DNA of 64,000 bases from Quercus robur (GCF_932294415.1 NC_065536.1:17543974-17607973), one strand, 5' to 3'. Shown: positions 12,000 to 24,527, counted from the stretch's first letter. The notes: generated from the letters alone by a model not told the origin. Program-made: numbers and translations.

Positions 12000-13784
12000 G
12001 AAGATCAGAAAATAAAAAATAAAAAAGTTTTTGTATTATGCATCTTCAAGATGTGTAATTGAGGTTGGCCTATGAAATTTGCATTTCATGACTGTGTACC
12101 TTGTTTAACTTTGATGAGCTTTATTTTTTCTACACTTTGCTAGTTTGTGCTATGTAGTGCTTATATTGTGTGAGTTGTTTATAGTTTTTAAACACATGCT
12201 CTTGATTTTGAAGTCACATTCTTTTGATTGTAAGGACTGAAAAAATCCTAGGAGAAAGGTATAAATAACTATCTCACCACTGTTACTCACCAATCATGAA
12301 CACATGTGTGCAAAACATAAAAGCCGTGCTCGGTAAGGTGTAGCACTTGCACAACAAAATTCTTAAGGTATTATTGTATATTAGTTAAAAGAAACAAAAT
12401 AAAACAAAACAAAACAAAAAGAAAAATATTCTTCAAAAAAAAAAAATTTGCATGGTTGCAAGCATGTTTTCTAGGAGATGTGGAAGTTATATGATGTAAC
12501 TCTTTAGGTGATAGTCACTTTAAAACTTATGTGATGGATAATGTAGAAAGTGTGTTTATTCTCTTATTACATGTACCACCATGTGAGTATCTCATGCACT
12601 AGCTAGTTGCACACACCACAAGCAAATCTTTGTTAAACATTGTACATGTAATTGAGTGTTATGTTTTGTGGCTTACCAAAATTAAATTTCTTGAAGTGTT
12701 TAATGCATTTTGGGGAGTGAGAAAAGATAAGAGTTAGGAAATTTGTTAAAGTTGAATTTCTATTTGAAAATTTTGGTTTTGAAGTCATGAACATTCATGT
12801 CATATCATAAAAATAGTTTTTCAAATGATTTTGCAAAAAAAAAAATTCTAGAATTTTTCAAAATTTCTGTCTCTTTGAAATTCAACCGATCGAATTGTGA
12901 AGGGGAAAAATGGCTTTTTCTTTTAAAAGTCTTGGGTTCCCTCGATTCCTGCCTAATTCCTCTTGACCAATTGAGCCTGTTTTCATGTGATTTTCGATTC
13001 CTGCTCGATTCCTCTCGATCGATTGAATCTCAGATTTTAAAAATAAAAAGGAATTAGATCTGAGTTTTTCAAAAGTTCTTTTTTTGTCTATTTCTTCGAT
13101 TCCTCTCATGATCCCTCTTCTCAATTTTTTTTTTGGTCATTTTTGTGGTCTAAGCTTCAAAGGTTTTCTTCATCTAATTAAGGTAAGACTATTTCAACCT
13201 TCATTTTTCATCTTTTTACATGTTTACATGCATTTTTCATGATTTTTTTTTTTTTTTTTTTAAGTTTTCGCACATTAGAGTTTTTGATGAAAATAGGGTT
13301 TTTGATCAATTTTAAACCTTGGGTTTTTGTTCATGCATCACTTAAACATGTTTCACATGCTTTAATTTGAAAATTTTTGAGTATACTTGAGAATTTTGAA
13401 ATTAGGGTTCTAAGTTCTTGAGAATTTGGGAGTTTTTGTGAAATTGGGCAAAATTGAGTGAAATTGGCTTCTGATATTGATGAATTGAGTTATTATAACT
13501 TGTAGTTTACTTGTTAATGTGTTCAATTTGTCAATATAAGGATTTTTTAGAATTGATTGGTTTTCAAATTGGGGATTTTCTAAAATTCTTGAAATTTCCT
13601 TTGTCAATTTTATCAAATTGTGATGATTTTGGACTGTTTAAAGGCATTAGATCATGCATCATATAAGTTTAACTGTAATGCATCATATAGTTTTCAAATT
13701 GCATGTTATCTTGTCTCTAATCCTTTTTATGCAGTCTGCCTTTGGTCTTTTTGTTGTTTTTGTTCTTGTTTCTAATTCTTAGTC
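11851..13784 (+). other. Non-coding spacer inside the copia element
   Basis: AT-rich DNA with A and T homopolymers (an A run near 11975-11999, a T run near 13243-13261). It has CGATTCCT-like repeats at 12900-13110 but no coding frame. It lies where pol would be expected in an intact element. Confidence 0.55.
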
Positions 13785-14927
13785 ATGGCTCCTAAGGTTA
13801 GGAAGTTCAAAACTAGAGCAAATAGGAACCTAGAGTCTTCCTATTCTCGTTCTGCTCATTTTGACAATGTTAGGTTTCTCACTGATAAGTGTGAAGACAC
13901 TTATGAGACCTAGACCAAATACAGGTCTATCTGGGATGAAAGGGATATAGTTTTGAGTGAGCTAGACCTTTCTATTCATAAGAAATTCGTGTCTAGGAAT
14001 TGGGTTTCCTTGTGTGAGGTGTCTAATCCTCTTCCTGCTGCTTTGATTAGAGAGTTTTACCCTAATCTTTCTGTGTATTCTGAGGCCACAGGTGGTCATT
14101 ACTTGACTTCTTGGATTAGAGGTCACGAATTCACAACTAATAAGCAAAGAATGTCTGAAGCTTTAAGAGTGCCTATTGTACGTAAACCCACATACCCATA
14201 CATTGACTTTCTTGCTGTTGATGACATGATGTCACTTCTTTGTGGTTGTCTTGTTTCTTGGGTTTTTGAACCAAGAATCAATCCTTGTGAGTTCACTGAG
14301 CTTAATTCTTTATACTTAAGAATTACATGTCATAACATCTATCTAATTTCACATGTTCATATAGTTCCTATAGAGAGATCTGCTTTTCTTTATGCTTTTG
14401 TAATTGATGGTTCTATGTGTTTTCCTTCCATGTTTATTCAAACCATTGTTGACATTTCTAGGAGTAAGGGTAAGAGTCAGAAGTTGTTCTTTCCTATGTT
14501 CATTTTTAGGACTTTAAAGTTTTTAGTGTTATTTGGTTTTCCTCCTCTAGAGTTACTACACATTACTGCCCCTATAGGAGCCACCAATCTTAGACAAAGA
14601 CAGGCACAAATGAAGAGTGCTAAGCCAAGCACTAGCACTTCTAAGAGACCACAAGGTGATGTTGCTACTACCTCTGGTGCTATGCTTGTTGGTGAAGAGG
14701 CGTTTGTGGATCCGACTGCTGCTGTGGATCCTACTGGTGGTGCTGAGGATGTTGATCCTACTGTTACTCCTCCACTTTCACCCCATGCTATGATGCAGTC
14801 CATCATGACTACTTAGGCTGCTCATGGACAGTTGCTTGATGAGCTGTTGACGAAGGTTGCCTCTTTGAGAGCTGATTTTCCAAATTACAGGAGTTCTTTT
14901 CCACCTCCTCCACCCTTTGAGAATTGA
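13785..14927 (+). pseudogene. Extra ORF of the SIRE-like element, 'putative plant transposon protein' domain
   Basis: The product starts MAPKVRKFKTRANRN and contains the hallmarks of the plant transposon protein domain found beside many plant LTR elements. These are ALIREFYPNLSVYSEA (near 14037), an RGHEFTTNKQRMSEALRVP segment (near 14118-14175) and FLYAFVIDGSMCFPSMFIQ (near 14389). A low-complexity Ser/Thr/Pro tail with repeated VDPT units follows (about 14620-14790). The molecular role of the domain is not established. The frame is nearly complete but interrupted. Confidence 0.7.
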
Positions 14928-15351
14928 TTTTGCCTTTGGCAATGTGTAACAAAAAGAGGGAGTAGATTTAGGACTTTTTGTACATAGGGGGAGTAGACTT
15001 ATTTTGTTTAGGGGGAGTTTTGATCTATTTACATATCAGTTTTTTTTTCATGTATTTTGTTTATTTATCTTTGCGTTTATTTATTTATTATGTCTTTGAT
15101 TCACAAACATTGTTATGATTATTGATTATGATAGTTAATGATGATGAGATTATTCATTTTGATGTGTTCACTATCTATTTATGTGTTTTGTAAATTCAAA
15201 GTCTAAATTTTGTTTTAGTATGTTCTACTGTATTTTCCACACATGCGTTTATGGTTTGTTTTCAGTGTTTCAGGAATTTACAGGTTAATTCTTTCTACAA
15301 CTGCTATCTATTCTAGCAACTAATAGTTAATAGTTGTATAAGATTTGTATT

Positions 15352-16369
15352 AGGGCAACCATTTGTATTTGAGCTGGTAATTGATTTAAGCATTACATAT
15401 TGTATGTGTGTTTTGTCACAGATTGCCGAAGGGGGGAGATTGTTAGGTTCTAAAAATTTAGAATTAAATATTGTTAGGACATATGTGATTCAATGTTAGG
15501 AACATATGTCACTATTTTATGTAACTGGCTAATCTTTTGACAAAACGCACTTTACTTGTAATTGGGTAGATCTAGGATGTGTTTAATGCTTCAAGAAACC
15601 TTGTTTCAAGTTCAAGTGTTAAAGCCATGCAAGTTTGTCCAAGAATCAAGTGAGAAAGTGCTGTTTATTAAAGCTCAACAGTTATATCTATCGAGGTTTA
15701 AAAAGCTATGAAGCCCAAAGCTTGACAGTTATCTTGATAGATACCCTATCTATCGAGATTTATGAAGTTCAAATTTTCAGTTCTGATTTTCATCAAATCC
15801 GTGAATGTATGTTTGGGCTTTCTTTTCTTACAATCCTAAACATATATAAGGATTATTTTAAGGGCAACCATTTGTATTTGAGCTGGTAATTGATTTAAGC
15901 ATTACATATTGTATGTGTGTTTTGTCGCAGATTGCCGAAGGGGGGAGATTATTAGGTTCTAAAAATTTAGAATTAAATATTGTTAGGACATATGTGATTC
16001 AATGTTAGGAACATATGTCACTATTTTATGTAATTGGCTAATCCTTTGACAAAACGCACTTTACTTGTAATTGGGTAGATCTAGGATGTGTTTAATACTT
16101 CAAGAAATCTTGTTTCAAGTTCAAGTGTTAAAGCTATGCAAGTTTGTCCAAGAATCAAGTGAGAAAGTGTTGTTTATTAAAGCTCAACAGTTATATCTAT
16201 CGAGGTTTAAAAAGCTGTGAAGCCCAAAGCTTGATAGTTATCTTGATAGATACCCTATCTATCGAGATTAATGAAGTTCAAATTTTCAGTTCTGATTTTC
16301 ATCAAATTCGTGAATGTATATTTGGGCTTTCTTTTCTTACAACCCTAAACATATATAATGATTATTTTA
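15352..16369 (+). repeat. 509-bp tandem duplication across the polypurine tract and LTR start
   Basis: Copies at 15352-15860 and 15861-16369 are nearly identical and each includes the end of the internal region, the GGGGGG polypurine tract and the first ~420 bp of the LTR. The 5-bp agggc occurs at both breakpoints (15352, 15861, 16370), so the duplication is microhomology-flanked. Only the second copy continues into the rest of the LTR. Confidence 0.9.
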
Positions 16370-16965
16370 AGGGCCATAAAAGGTGACACAAGTTGCATAA
16401 AAGCATAATTCCATAAGTGTGAAGAAAAGTGTGACCGGAAACCTAGTTTGCCCTAGTTCTTGAAAAAGCTGCTATGTTTATGCATCATAGGGTTTTGTGA
16501 CCAAGCATCTTCATGATCTTCATCATGTGATGAACTGAAGAACTTTGCAGCCAACATCCTTCTCAAGTTGGTGATTAAGTCGCGTACTGGGATCCGTGCA
16601 ATTGGTTAGTCACGTACTGAGAGTCGTGCATTGAAAGAAGAATTGTCACTATAGAATAAGTCCAATTGGGTATTGAGGTAAGGGTTCAACTGTAGGTTGG
16701 TATAAGGTACTAGGATTCTTTTACTTGTAATCGCTTGTTGTGATAATAGTGGATTCTCAAGAGTGGTGACCTTAAAATCATCCGGTGGGGTTTTTGCCAT
16801 GTAGGTTTTCCCCATTCGTAAACAAATCACCGTGTCAATTTATTTTCCGCTACATACTTTAGTTAATTGGTGATTTTTTTGCTGCCACGTACAATTGCAT
16901 GTTAATTTGATTAATTAATAAACTTAACGAATTAATCAAGTAATTCATCACAAAGGGTCAATACG
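15441..16965 (+). repeat. 3' LTR of the SIRE-like element, enlarged by the tandem duplication
   Basis: Starts tgttaggttctaaa directly after the polypurine tract and continues to about 16965, where the sequence aaagggtcaatacg resembles the usual end of these LTRs. The unduplicated LTR would be about 1.0 kb. The right edge is estimated. Confidence 0.6.
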
Positions 16966-17003
16966 TTTTTAGCCTATCAAATATTTAGAATCATTATTGT
17001 ATT

Positions 17004-17825
17004 GTGTTGGCAAACCGAGATCAAAACATGTCTAGTCTTGGTGTTTAGACAATGCTTAAATAAGGGTGTTTCAAGTTTTGAAGTCCAGTTGTTTCCAGAG
17101 AAGAAAAGTGAGGTTTTTCCTTTCTCGACCGATTGAGAATTAGGCTCAACCGATCGAAAGTCGCAGGCACAGTTTTTCTGCAAATTTTTAAACAGATCTA
17201 AGCCGGTGAAAATGTTTAGGGTTTCACTTAAACTTCTCCACATATAAAAGGGAAACCCTAACCATGTTTTGAGAGAGCAAAAGAAGACTTGTGTGTAACT
17301 CTTTGTGAGATTTGAGAGGTTCTGTACCTTCTAACTACACAAGAATCTACCGGAGTCAAAACTACAATCAAGCGTAGGTAGAACTAGTTGCTGCATCAAG
17401 ATCAACAAGTGAAGGTGATCTGAAACCTTTGAGTGGAGTCTCAAAGTTATGAGCAAGGGTGCTTGTGTTGCTGTAAATCCAAGAAGAGAAGGAGTCCGTG
17501 AATTCGAAGCTTGCACGTGGTCGTGTCAGTAAGTTACTACATGAGGTAGCATTAGATTTAGGGTTAAATCTTTTGTAAAAACTTCAATTCTCTTATAGTG
17601 GATTTGGTTTACCTTGAGGATAGCTAGGTCAAATTCTCCTTAGGTTTTTACCTTGAAACGGTTAATTTCATTGGTTTTCTAGAGTAATCATATCGTGATG
17701 TTATTTACTTTTTCGCATTTTTGCATTATATAATTTATTTGTATTTAACCTAGATCTGATAATTAATCTAAATAATCACTTGATAAATAAATTAGGTTAA
17801 ACAATCTTTTAAAGGGGTCTAAACA
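17004..17825 (+). repeat. Second copia-type LTR, probably solo or truncated
   Basis: Starts TGTTGGCAAACC, has a TATA box acatataaaaggg near 17240 and ends in aaaggggtctaaaca. The end pattern resembles that of the LTR just upstream, but the bodies differ, so it is a different family or an old relative. No internal domain follows it. Confidence 0.45.
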
Positions 17826-18212
17826 AACTCTCAAGTTGGAAAATTATGTATCAACTTCCCTTATTTAACTTGACGTGAGATAGAGGAAAACAATTTTATC
17901 TTATACCAAGTTAAATAAAGAAAGTTAAAGAGGTCATTTTCTTTTTACCCATTTTATTTTCCAATACTACCAAAAAAAAAAAAGAAACCTATCTTCAAAT
18001 AAGGTTTACATAGAAACAAAATCTGTCATTTCTTTGTTAGGGTTATTTTTATTATATTAAGAATGAAGTTTAACTCCAAAAAGGTTTCCATAAGAATAAA
18101 AGACGTAAAAGCTGTTATTTCTTTATTAGAGTTATTATTATTATATTAAGAATAAAATTTAGCTACAAATTTTGTATCTGAACTTTACCGATTGTTGTTT
18201 ACTTCACCATCG
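17826..18212. other. Intergenic DNA upstream of the F-box gene
   Basis: AT-rich. It contains two diverged direct repeats of about 60 bp (near 18022 and 18111) sharing a tattatattaagaat core. No coding region seen. Confidence 0.5.
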
Positions 18213-18220
18213 TATTTATA
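18213..18220 (+). promoter_or_regulatory. Probable TATA box of the F-box gene
   Basis: tatttata lies about 30 bp before a CT-rich probable leader exon (about 18245-18394). That exon ends in a good splice donor, CCAG followed by GTGAGT. The matching acceptor is TACAG at 19964-19968, just before the coding exon, giving a 1.57-kb leader intron. This model is inferred from splice signals only. Confidence 0.4.
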
Positions 18221-18394
18221 ACAAAAATAATAAATAGGCTCCTGCTCTTCCCGTCAACTCATTCACTGTCCTGTTGGAAATAAAAAACCCACTGATTTTA
18301 TTTATTTATTGATACAAGAAATCTATTTCCATTGCTCTTTCTTTCTTCAGACTTCACCTTCGCAGAAAGTCGCATAATCAGAAGCTGCTGCCAG

Positions 18395-19166
18395 GTGAGT
18401 GCTTTTATTCCCCGATCTTCATGTGGGTTTTCCTGTGAAATTTTGATTGTTTGTTTGTTTGTGTCTTCAGAACTTGCTTTGAGAAACATTGGTATTGGGA
18501 GTTGAAATTGTGGAAACATATAGGAGTAGTCTTTGTTTAGTAGAAGCATAGGGTATGATTTTTGTACTAGGAACAAAACCGAGTGAAAAAAGAAAGAAAG
18601 AAAGAAAGAAGTTATATACTATGAGAAACATTGGTATTGTGAGTTGAAATTCTGAAAAATTATATACAGGAGTACCCTTTTACTTAGTAAAAGCATAGGG
18701 TATGATTTTCGTATTAGGAACAAAACCCAGTGAAAACAAAAAAGAATCAAGTTTTATTCAATGAAAATGGGAAACCACTACTTTATCATGCACTGGAAAC
18801 ATTCTAAAGAGTCAAAGCTTTTTTAAAGCCTACAATACTTTTCTTAACTGGGTTCGACTCCTAATGTTGCAGCCCTTCTCCAAGAATGGAATTTAAACTT
18901 TCTAAAGAGGAAAATTCTATCAAAACCTCAAACCATATATTTCCTCATTTTCACTCTCTATGCCAATGTTTTCATATAAAAACATATATTTTATTTTACT
19001 TAATTGCAAGCCTAGTCACATTAATCTAACCAAACAACACAATTCTCTAAACTTACATCCCAAAATCTAACTCTCATCAATCCAACCTGACCCAAAATAA
19101 AGAAGAAGAATAGGGTATGGAAATATTAGTGCTTTACTATTTTTTGTTGTTGTTGTTGTTGTTGTT

Positions 19167-19209
<43 letters not shown>

Positions 19210-19968
19210 GTTTTACAAACAATATGTACATTGTGATCAATTGATCCATAATAAATGCGGCAAATCCTTTGGCAATGTGCATGTAAAAGAAGCTAGTAAG
19301 GATGTTTTCCACTATTTAAAATTAAATTATCTGTTATAAGTTTTATTATAGTCCATTTTGAATACTAACTTGCTAGATTAGGTACCCATTGTTGTCACTG
19401 CCTGAAGGCTTTCTTTTTTGATTTTGGATTACTCGAGTTCAGTTCCCCAATTTATATGGGTGAAAATTTTTAATTCTTCAGTGAAACATACATAATTTTG
19501 ATAATGCTTGATTATGATTTCTTAGATTTTGATGATGCTGTGCGTGATTGGAAATCTTTGAAAGCTATGATTGTGATTCATATAAATATACAATCATTTG
19601 CTCCTTTTGGTTTAGGGCTTCGGTAGATACTCTGTTTCCATAGCTACTAAAGTGTTAGAGGTCTGCATTTGTTTATTTATTTTATTTATCTCTTTGCTGG
19701 TTTGTTTGTTCTATGAAGTTCTTAGATTTACAATGTAATAATTCATATATCTAAAAAATTTGAGCTATTACTATAAAATTTAGCATAGCCAATTATGAAA
19801 CTCAAGCAATGGTCTACATGGAGCAATTTAGGTCAAGCACGGAAATTCATTATGAACTCTAAAATTAAGATTATTTTTGGTTCCTCGAAAAGCATATTTT
19901 GTGGAGCTTTGTAGAATTTTGGAGAGTATATCAAGTTCTCTTCTTTGACATCTAATGTTTGAATACAG
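18395..19968 (+). other. Probable 5'-leader intron of the F-box gene
   Basis: Bounded by GTGAGT and TACAG. It contains a (GTT)n run followed by a T tract (19143-19206) and a duplicated segment (AGAAACATTGGTATTG near 18481 and 18623). No coding sequence seen in it. Confidence 0.4.
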
Positions 19969-20013
19969 AAATTGTTGAGCACTGATGAAGGAAAAAAAGA
20001 AAAAGCCAAGAAA

Positions 20014-21111
20014 ATGTTGAGTTGTGACCTCCCAGAAGATTTGGTAGTGGAAATCCTATCATCGTTGCCAGTGAAATCCTTGATGCGATTCAAGTGCGTA
20101 TGCAAATCCTGGCATGCTCTTATAAGAAACCATTCTTTTATCACCCAGCACCACAAATGGGCCACTTCTAACAATCAAGGGTGTGGTGTTGTCTTTAAGT
20201 ATTTGTTTCGCCAGAGACACACATGTGTCTCATTGCTCTCTGATGATACTCTAGAGGTTTCCAGCAATATTGATATATCGCCATTCTTCCCAGAGGAGAT
20301 TGACATGCTAGTAATTGATGGTCCATGCAATGGAATATTTTTTCTGTATGGTATTTCCTCGGAGCGTTACTATGGTGAGGAAATAGTCTTGTGGAACCCT
20401 GCCACAAGAGAGTCAAAGGTGCTTCCCATAATAAAGCAACGTCCACAATATAGCTCCCCTTATGTAACCTTCAATTTTGGCTTTGGAATTGATCCCAAGA
20501 AGAATGATTTGAAGGTGGTGAGGATTGTGGACTTTTGGCAGCGCAAGCCACTCCAATTTGAGGTATACAACCTTAGTACTGATTCTTGGAGGGTAATTGA
20601 TGGATCTGTTAACCAACTTTATGGCTTTGAATTTGCCAAGTTTCCATCATACCTAAATGGATTTTATCATTGGAAGGCAAGCAGGTTCATGATTTCGTTT
20701 GACATGAGTAATGAGGTTTTTCAAGAAACGCCGCTTCCTCCCATAATTGAAGATCCTTTCTCAACCAATGCAATTGCTATTATCAATGATTCTGTATCCT
20801 TGATTGTACAATATTTTGATGTGGATATCAGCTGGTATGATGTATGGGTTATGAGTGAAACTGGTGTTGAAAGGACTTGGACAAAGAAATTCAAGATCAG
20901 CCCCCATCCCGATTTTGATAGAATGTTGGAATTTAGGGAGGATGGGTTGGTTCTTTTTCAATATAGCGATGGTTGGCTGGTAGTGTACGACCGCAAAACA
21001 CAAGAAGTAAGGAATATTGCAAAATATGAGATCAGTGACCTTAGTCACTCTTTCGCTGTTAGTTACACAGAGACGCTAGTTTTTTTAAACGAGGGGAATG
21101 TTGTTGAGTAA
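20014..21111 (+). CDS. F-box protein with F-box-associated (FBA) domain, SLF/CPR1-like
   Basis: Single-exon, 365-residue protein starting at the ATG of MLSCDLPEDL; the open frame extends 14 codons upstream but only from a TTG, so this ATG is chosen. Residues ~3-45 form the F-box (LPEDLVVEILSSLPVKSLMRFK then CVCKSWHALI), which docks on SKP1 in SCF ubiquitin ligases. The rest matches an F-box-associated type 1 domain: VLWNPATRESKVLP (~120-135), FGFGIDPKKNDLKVVRI (~155), FEVYNLSTDSWRVID (~180), a FYHWKASRFMISFDMSNEVF segment (~220-240) and a WLVVYDRKTQEVRNI end (~325). This part binds the substrate. Length and motif order fit both S-locus F-box proteins and the large CPR1-like family, and sequence inspection cannot separate them. 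The frame is intact. A polyadenylation signal AATAAA lies at 21284. Confidence 0.92.
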   Translation: MLSCDLPEDLVVEILSSLPVKSLMRFKCVCKSWHALIRNHSFITQHHKWATSNNQGCGVVFKYLFRQRHTCVSLLSDDTLEVSSNIDISPFFPEEIDMLVIDGPCNGIFFLYGISSERYYGEEIVLWNPATRESKVLPIIKQRPQYSSPYVTFNFGFGIDPKKNDLKVVRIVDFWQRKPLQFEVYNLSTDSWRVIDGSVNQLYGFEFAKFPSYLNGFYHWKASRFMISFDMSNEVFQETPLPPIIEDPFSTNAIAIINDSVSLIVQYFDVDISWYDVWVMSETGVERTWTKKFKISPHPDFDRMLEFREDGLVLFQYSDGWLVVYDRKTQEVRNIAKYEISDLSHSFAVSYTETLVFLNEGNVVE

Positions 21112-21283
21112 CAAAAGTACAAAACAGTTCATAATATGGCTATGGAGAATATTTCAGGCCATTGAGGTGAGTGCATAGCCTGATGGCCCTGTATTGTGTG
21201 TGCTTTTGATATGGTATTTTTTGTTTTTGTTTTTACGCTTATTAGTTTTGGATTGGTTCTGAATTTTTTATTTATGAAATTCT

Positions 21284-21289
21284 AATAAA
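21284..21289 (+). terminator. Likely polyadenylation signal of the F-box gene
   Basis: aataaa in an AT-rich context about 170 bp after the stop codon. A GAG followed by GTGAGT at about 21172-21180 could also start a 3'-leader intron, so the true 3' end may lie further on. Confidence 0.35.
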
Positions 21290-23060
21290 AGTAATTAAAA
21301 AAAGTGTTATATTGAAGGTTTCAACTTTCAAGAATTTCCAAGAAGGTTACTGGCCTTGCTGTAATGTTTTGGATTATTATTAATTGCCTGTTGATCCTAA
21401 TTATTAACATTGGCTATCTATTGTGTACTGTTTTGACGCTTAACAAATAATTTTTCCTTTGATTTTTTTGTACAGTCTGTTTGGTTTGTTTCGACGTAAA
21501 ATATTTTCAGGGTTGTTTCGATGTAAAATATTGTCAGGAAAAGACTTTGTCTATAATTTAAAACGCTTCCTTGGTAAATCTCCACCTGTTTGTTTGAAGG
21601 CCAAAAGTCATTTATTAATCCTCAGCCATGGTAACAAGACTTTGTCTATAATATGATTATTGTATAATATTAGGTAATTCAACATTTAGGTAATACACAG
21701 ATTTCTCTGTTTTTACCTTATAATTGTCATCGTTTGCTAAGGAGTGGCACCAATTTCTTTGTATGTTGCATTTTCTTTTTCTGCCAAAGGAGGCAGTAGG
21801 TTCAAAGTTAAAGGATGCAATTACAAGATCAAAAAAATTCTGTGAAATTCGTTAGGTGTCTATATGATTATACACTTAATGTATGGATTCATCGAGACAT
21901 ATAAGCAGCACCATACTAATTACAACCGGACTGGGCAGAGCTTGGATTTTTTGTTTGGGAGGGAGGGGGGGGGGGGGGGGGGGAGTTGTGTTACTAATTA
22001 TATGTTAGTCTTTTGTCATGACAAACCATCACACACGTGTGTAAACGCACATATATACACATATATAAATCTTAATATTTTGATATTAGAGTAGGTTATA
22101 ATTTATAATTATATTGTATACAAAACTATCAACTTTGACATGTATATTTGCTAGATAATTTTTTAGGGGACCTTATCATCTTTTAAATTTTAATGAGTAT
22201 ACAAACATTTTCTAGTTTGATATTAAATATGTACAAAATCGGATTTGAAAAAACAAAAATTACCTTGTCTCTATAACTACTAGACTAATTGATAAATTCT
22301 AATGTTTTCTAAGAGTATAATTGGACTAACTTAAATATTTTAGGGGAAAGGGAGGCATTCTATTTTTGTAACTAAAAATTTAAAGTTTTTAATAATTATA
22401 CATAAAATTTTTAAAACTTTTGAAAGGGTCATGCCTCCCCCTTCCGCCACCCCCACCCAGCTTAGTTGTAGATCTTCCCCAGTTACATGGCCATCGTAAA
22501 AGGAAACACAGAGCTGACCTTTGTGAATTGGTCAGAGTTTAATTTTATAACTTGGATTGCTTATTTAGAACCATAATACTGCATATCATGAGAGCACCTT
22601 TTATAATTTGTTTTTATTATAATAATTAGATAATTAGGGGTACTTAGGAATTTGAATTTGGACATTTCTATTTGAAAATTTATAAGGTGCTAATTGAGTT
22701 ACAAAACTCTTAAAAATTATAAAACCTTATTTCATTGTTAAAAGTATAGAATAGCAAAAGAAAACATAAACATACATTATTCCATTGTTGTTCAAATAAT
22801 TTGTAGAAAAAACCTCACTATAAATTATATTTATGAAAGAGTACTACGACATGGTCTATACCGCATATAACTCTCAAATGGAGAACATGGACTATTTAAT
22901 TTTTGTTCTCTTAACACTCCTTTCATCTAGGAGTTTAATTGAGAAATACTTTAAAGTGTTTAATCAATTGAGAGTTACTTCAAAGTGTTAGTTTACCAAA
23001 TAACGTCTTTTTGCCAAAAGAGTTTATGCTTTATAAGTGATTTTCATGGATAGATTTCTA
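21290..23060. other. Intergenic DNA after the F-box gene
   Basis: AT-rich, with a G homopolymer (about 21960-21983) and a small direct repeat (gttgtttcgaYgtaaaatat near 21487 and 21513). No gene seen. Confidence 0.5.
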
Positions 23061-23902
23061 AAATATGAGTATTTATCCATCATTCTTCTTCTTCTTCTTA
23101 TTATTATATAAAATAAATTTAAATATATAATGTGGGCCATATATATGTCTCCTAAGAGAATCACTCATCAAATGCAACTCAGGAATGTCTTCTATCCCAA
23201 TAGGTGGGGTCATTCCTTTGTGCACATGGGCTAGCTCTGGTGCTGCAGTACACTGGAACCAACACAATATAGACATGTGTCCACATCATATCGGTTCCAG
23301 TGTACTAGAGCTAATCACTGTTTGAGCATTCAAAATTGGAAGTCTTCCACTCAAAATTGGAAGTCTTCCACTTCCCATGAACTTCAAAATTCAATTTTTG
23401 TTACAACATTCTTATAGACTCATTACTATTTTGATGTAATTAATCACTAGAGAAGTGCTACGTCTATAACATTTTTACAACAAATATGAGTATTTATCCA
23501 TCATTCTTCTTCTTCTTCTTATTATTATATAAAATAAATTTAAATATATAATGTGGGCCATATATATGTCTCCTAAGAGAATCACTCATCAAATGCAACT
23601 CAGGAATGTCTTCTATCCCAATAGGTGGGGTCATTCCTTTGTGCACATGGGCTAGCTCTGGTGCTGCAGTACACTGGAACCAACACAATATAGACATGTG
23701 TCCACATCATATCGGTTCCAGTGTACTAGAGCTAATCACTGTTTGAGCATTCAAAATTGGAAGTCTTCCACTCAAAATTGGAAGTCTTCCACTTCCCATG
23801 AACTTCAAAATTCAATTTTTGTTACAACATTCTTATAGACTCATTACTATTTTGATGTAATTAATCACTAGAGAAGTGCTACGTCTATAACATTTTTACA
23901 AC
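23061..23902. repeat. Perfect 421-bp tandem duplication
   Basis: Copies at 23061-23481 and 23482-23902 look identical by eye throughout, so the event is very recent. The 4-bp aaat is shared at the breakpoints. Each copy holds an inverted repeat, gtacactggaacc with its complement, and a short tandem repeat of caaaattggaagtcttccac. Copy 1 ends inside the left terminal repeat of the MITE that begins near 23870 in copy 2. Confidence 0.95.
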
Positions 23903-24047
23903 AAATCATAGGTGGTTAGTTTTTACTGATTCAAATTTGAATCTAACACTAAGATTACTTTTTTGTCCCAACAATAATAACCAGTAACAATCTGCCACTT
24001 ATGAGTTATGATTTGTTGTAAAAATGTTGTAAACATATCATTTCTCT
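23870..24047. mobile_element. hAT-like MITE
   Basis: About 178 bp with terminal inverted repeats of ~40 bp, both containing catttttacaacaaatcata or its complement. It is flanked by aatcacta (23863-23870 and 24048-24055), a 7-8-bp target duplication, which fits hAT. No coding capacity. Part of its left end is also present at 23448-23485 because of the tandem duplication. Confidence 0.75.
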
Positions 24048-24055
24048 AATCACTA

Positions 24056-24262
24056 ACTTGTAAGAGGTACGAAAGTCAAATGTTTATATATTTAGATTTA
24101 TTATAATTATCAATTTTATGTCATGTATAGTTTATTAAATTAAAATGTATTTAAAATAAAAGAAAGCAATTATTAGGGTCTATACAAAAAATCAATTGGT
24201 TTCTTTGTTTGATAATAAATAGCAATCATAATAAGAAGATGTTATAAGTTGAAACTCTACTT

Positions 24263-24293
<31 letters not shown>

Positions 24294-24478
24294 GGTATTC
24301 AAGGCATATATTGCTAAAAATAAATTAAGTTATATAAATTATTAATAGATTATTATTATTTTATTTATATTACTCTTATAATAATAGTATCAGACCAAAG
24401 CATATTCAATAAATATACTCCTAGAAATAGATAAATAAAAATCTTTAGTTAAACTTCATTTTATTTTCCAATAAGAAA

Positions 24479-24527
<49 letters not shown>

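Larger units (their letters stand above)
10462..16965 (+). mobile_element. SIRE-like Ty1/copia LTR retrotransposon, internally deleted
   Basis: The element keeps a gag region of the UBN2 type with two zinc knuckles (10462-11850), a long non-coding stretch, an extra ORF of the 'putative plant transposon protein' type (13785-14927), a polypurine tract (about 15428-15440) and a 3' LTR. No protease, integrase or RT was found, so pol is missing, and no 5' LTR was recognised. It is broken, with one large loss and several smaller interruptions. The family assignment rests on the gag type and extra ORF and is moderate. Confidence 0.75.

Noticed and set aside
19972-20013. Longer N-terminus for the F-box protein
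   Set aside because: The extra codons begin with TTG and directly follow a probable splice acceptor, so they are better read as 5' leader.
21959-21984. G homopolymer considered as a quadruplex or regulatory element
   Set aside because: An uninterrupted G run with no loop pattern; its length may also be unreliable. No link to a gene feature.
23073-23697. Two identical 67-codon minus-strand ORFs
   Set aside because: Repeated only because of the 421-bp duplication; the sequence contains an inverted repeat and no protein motif.
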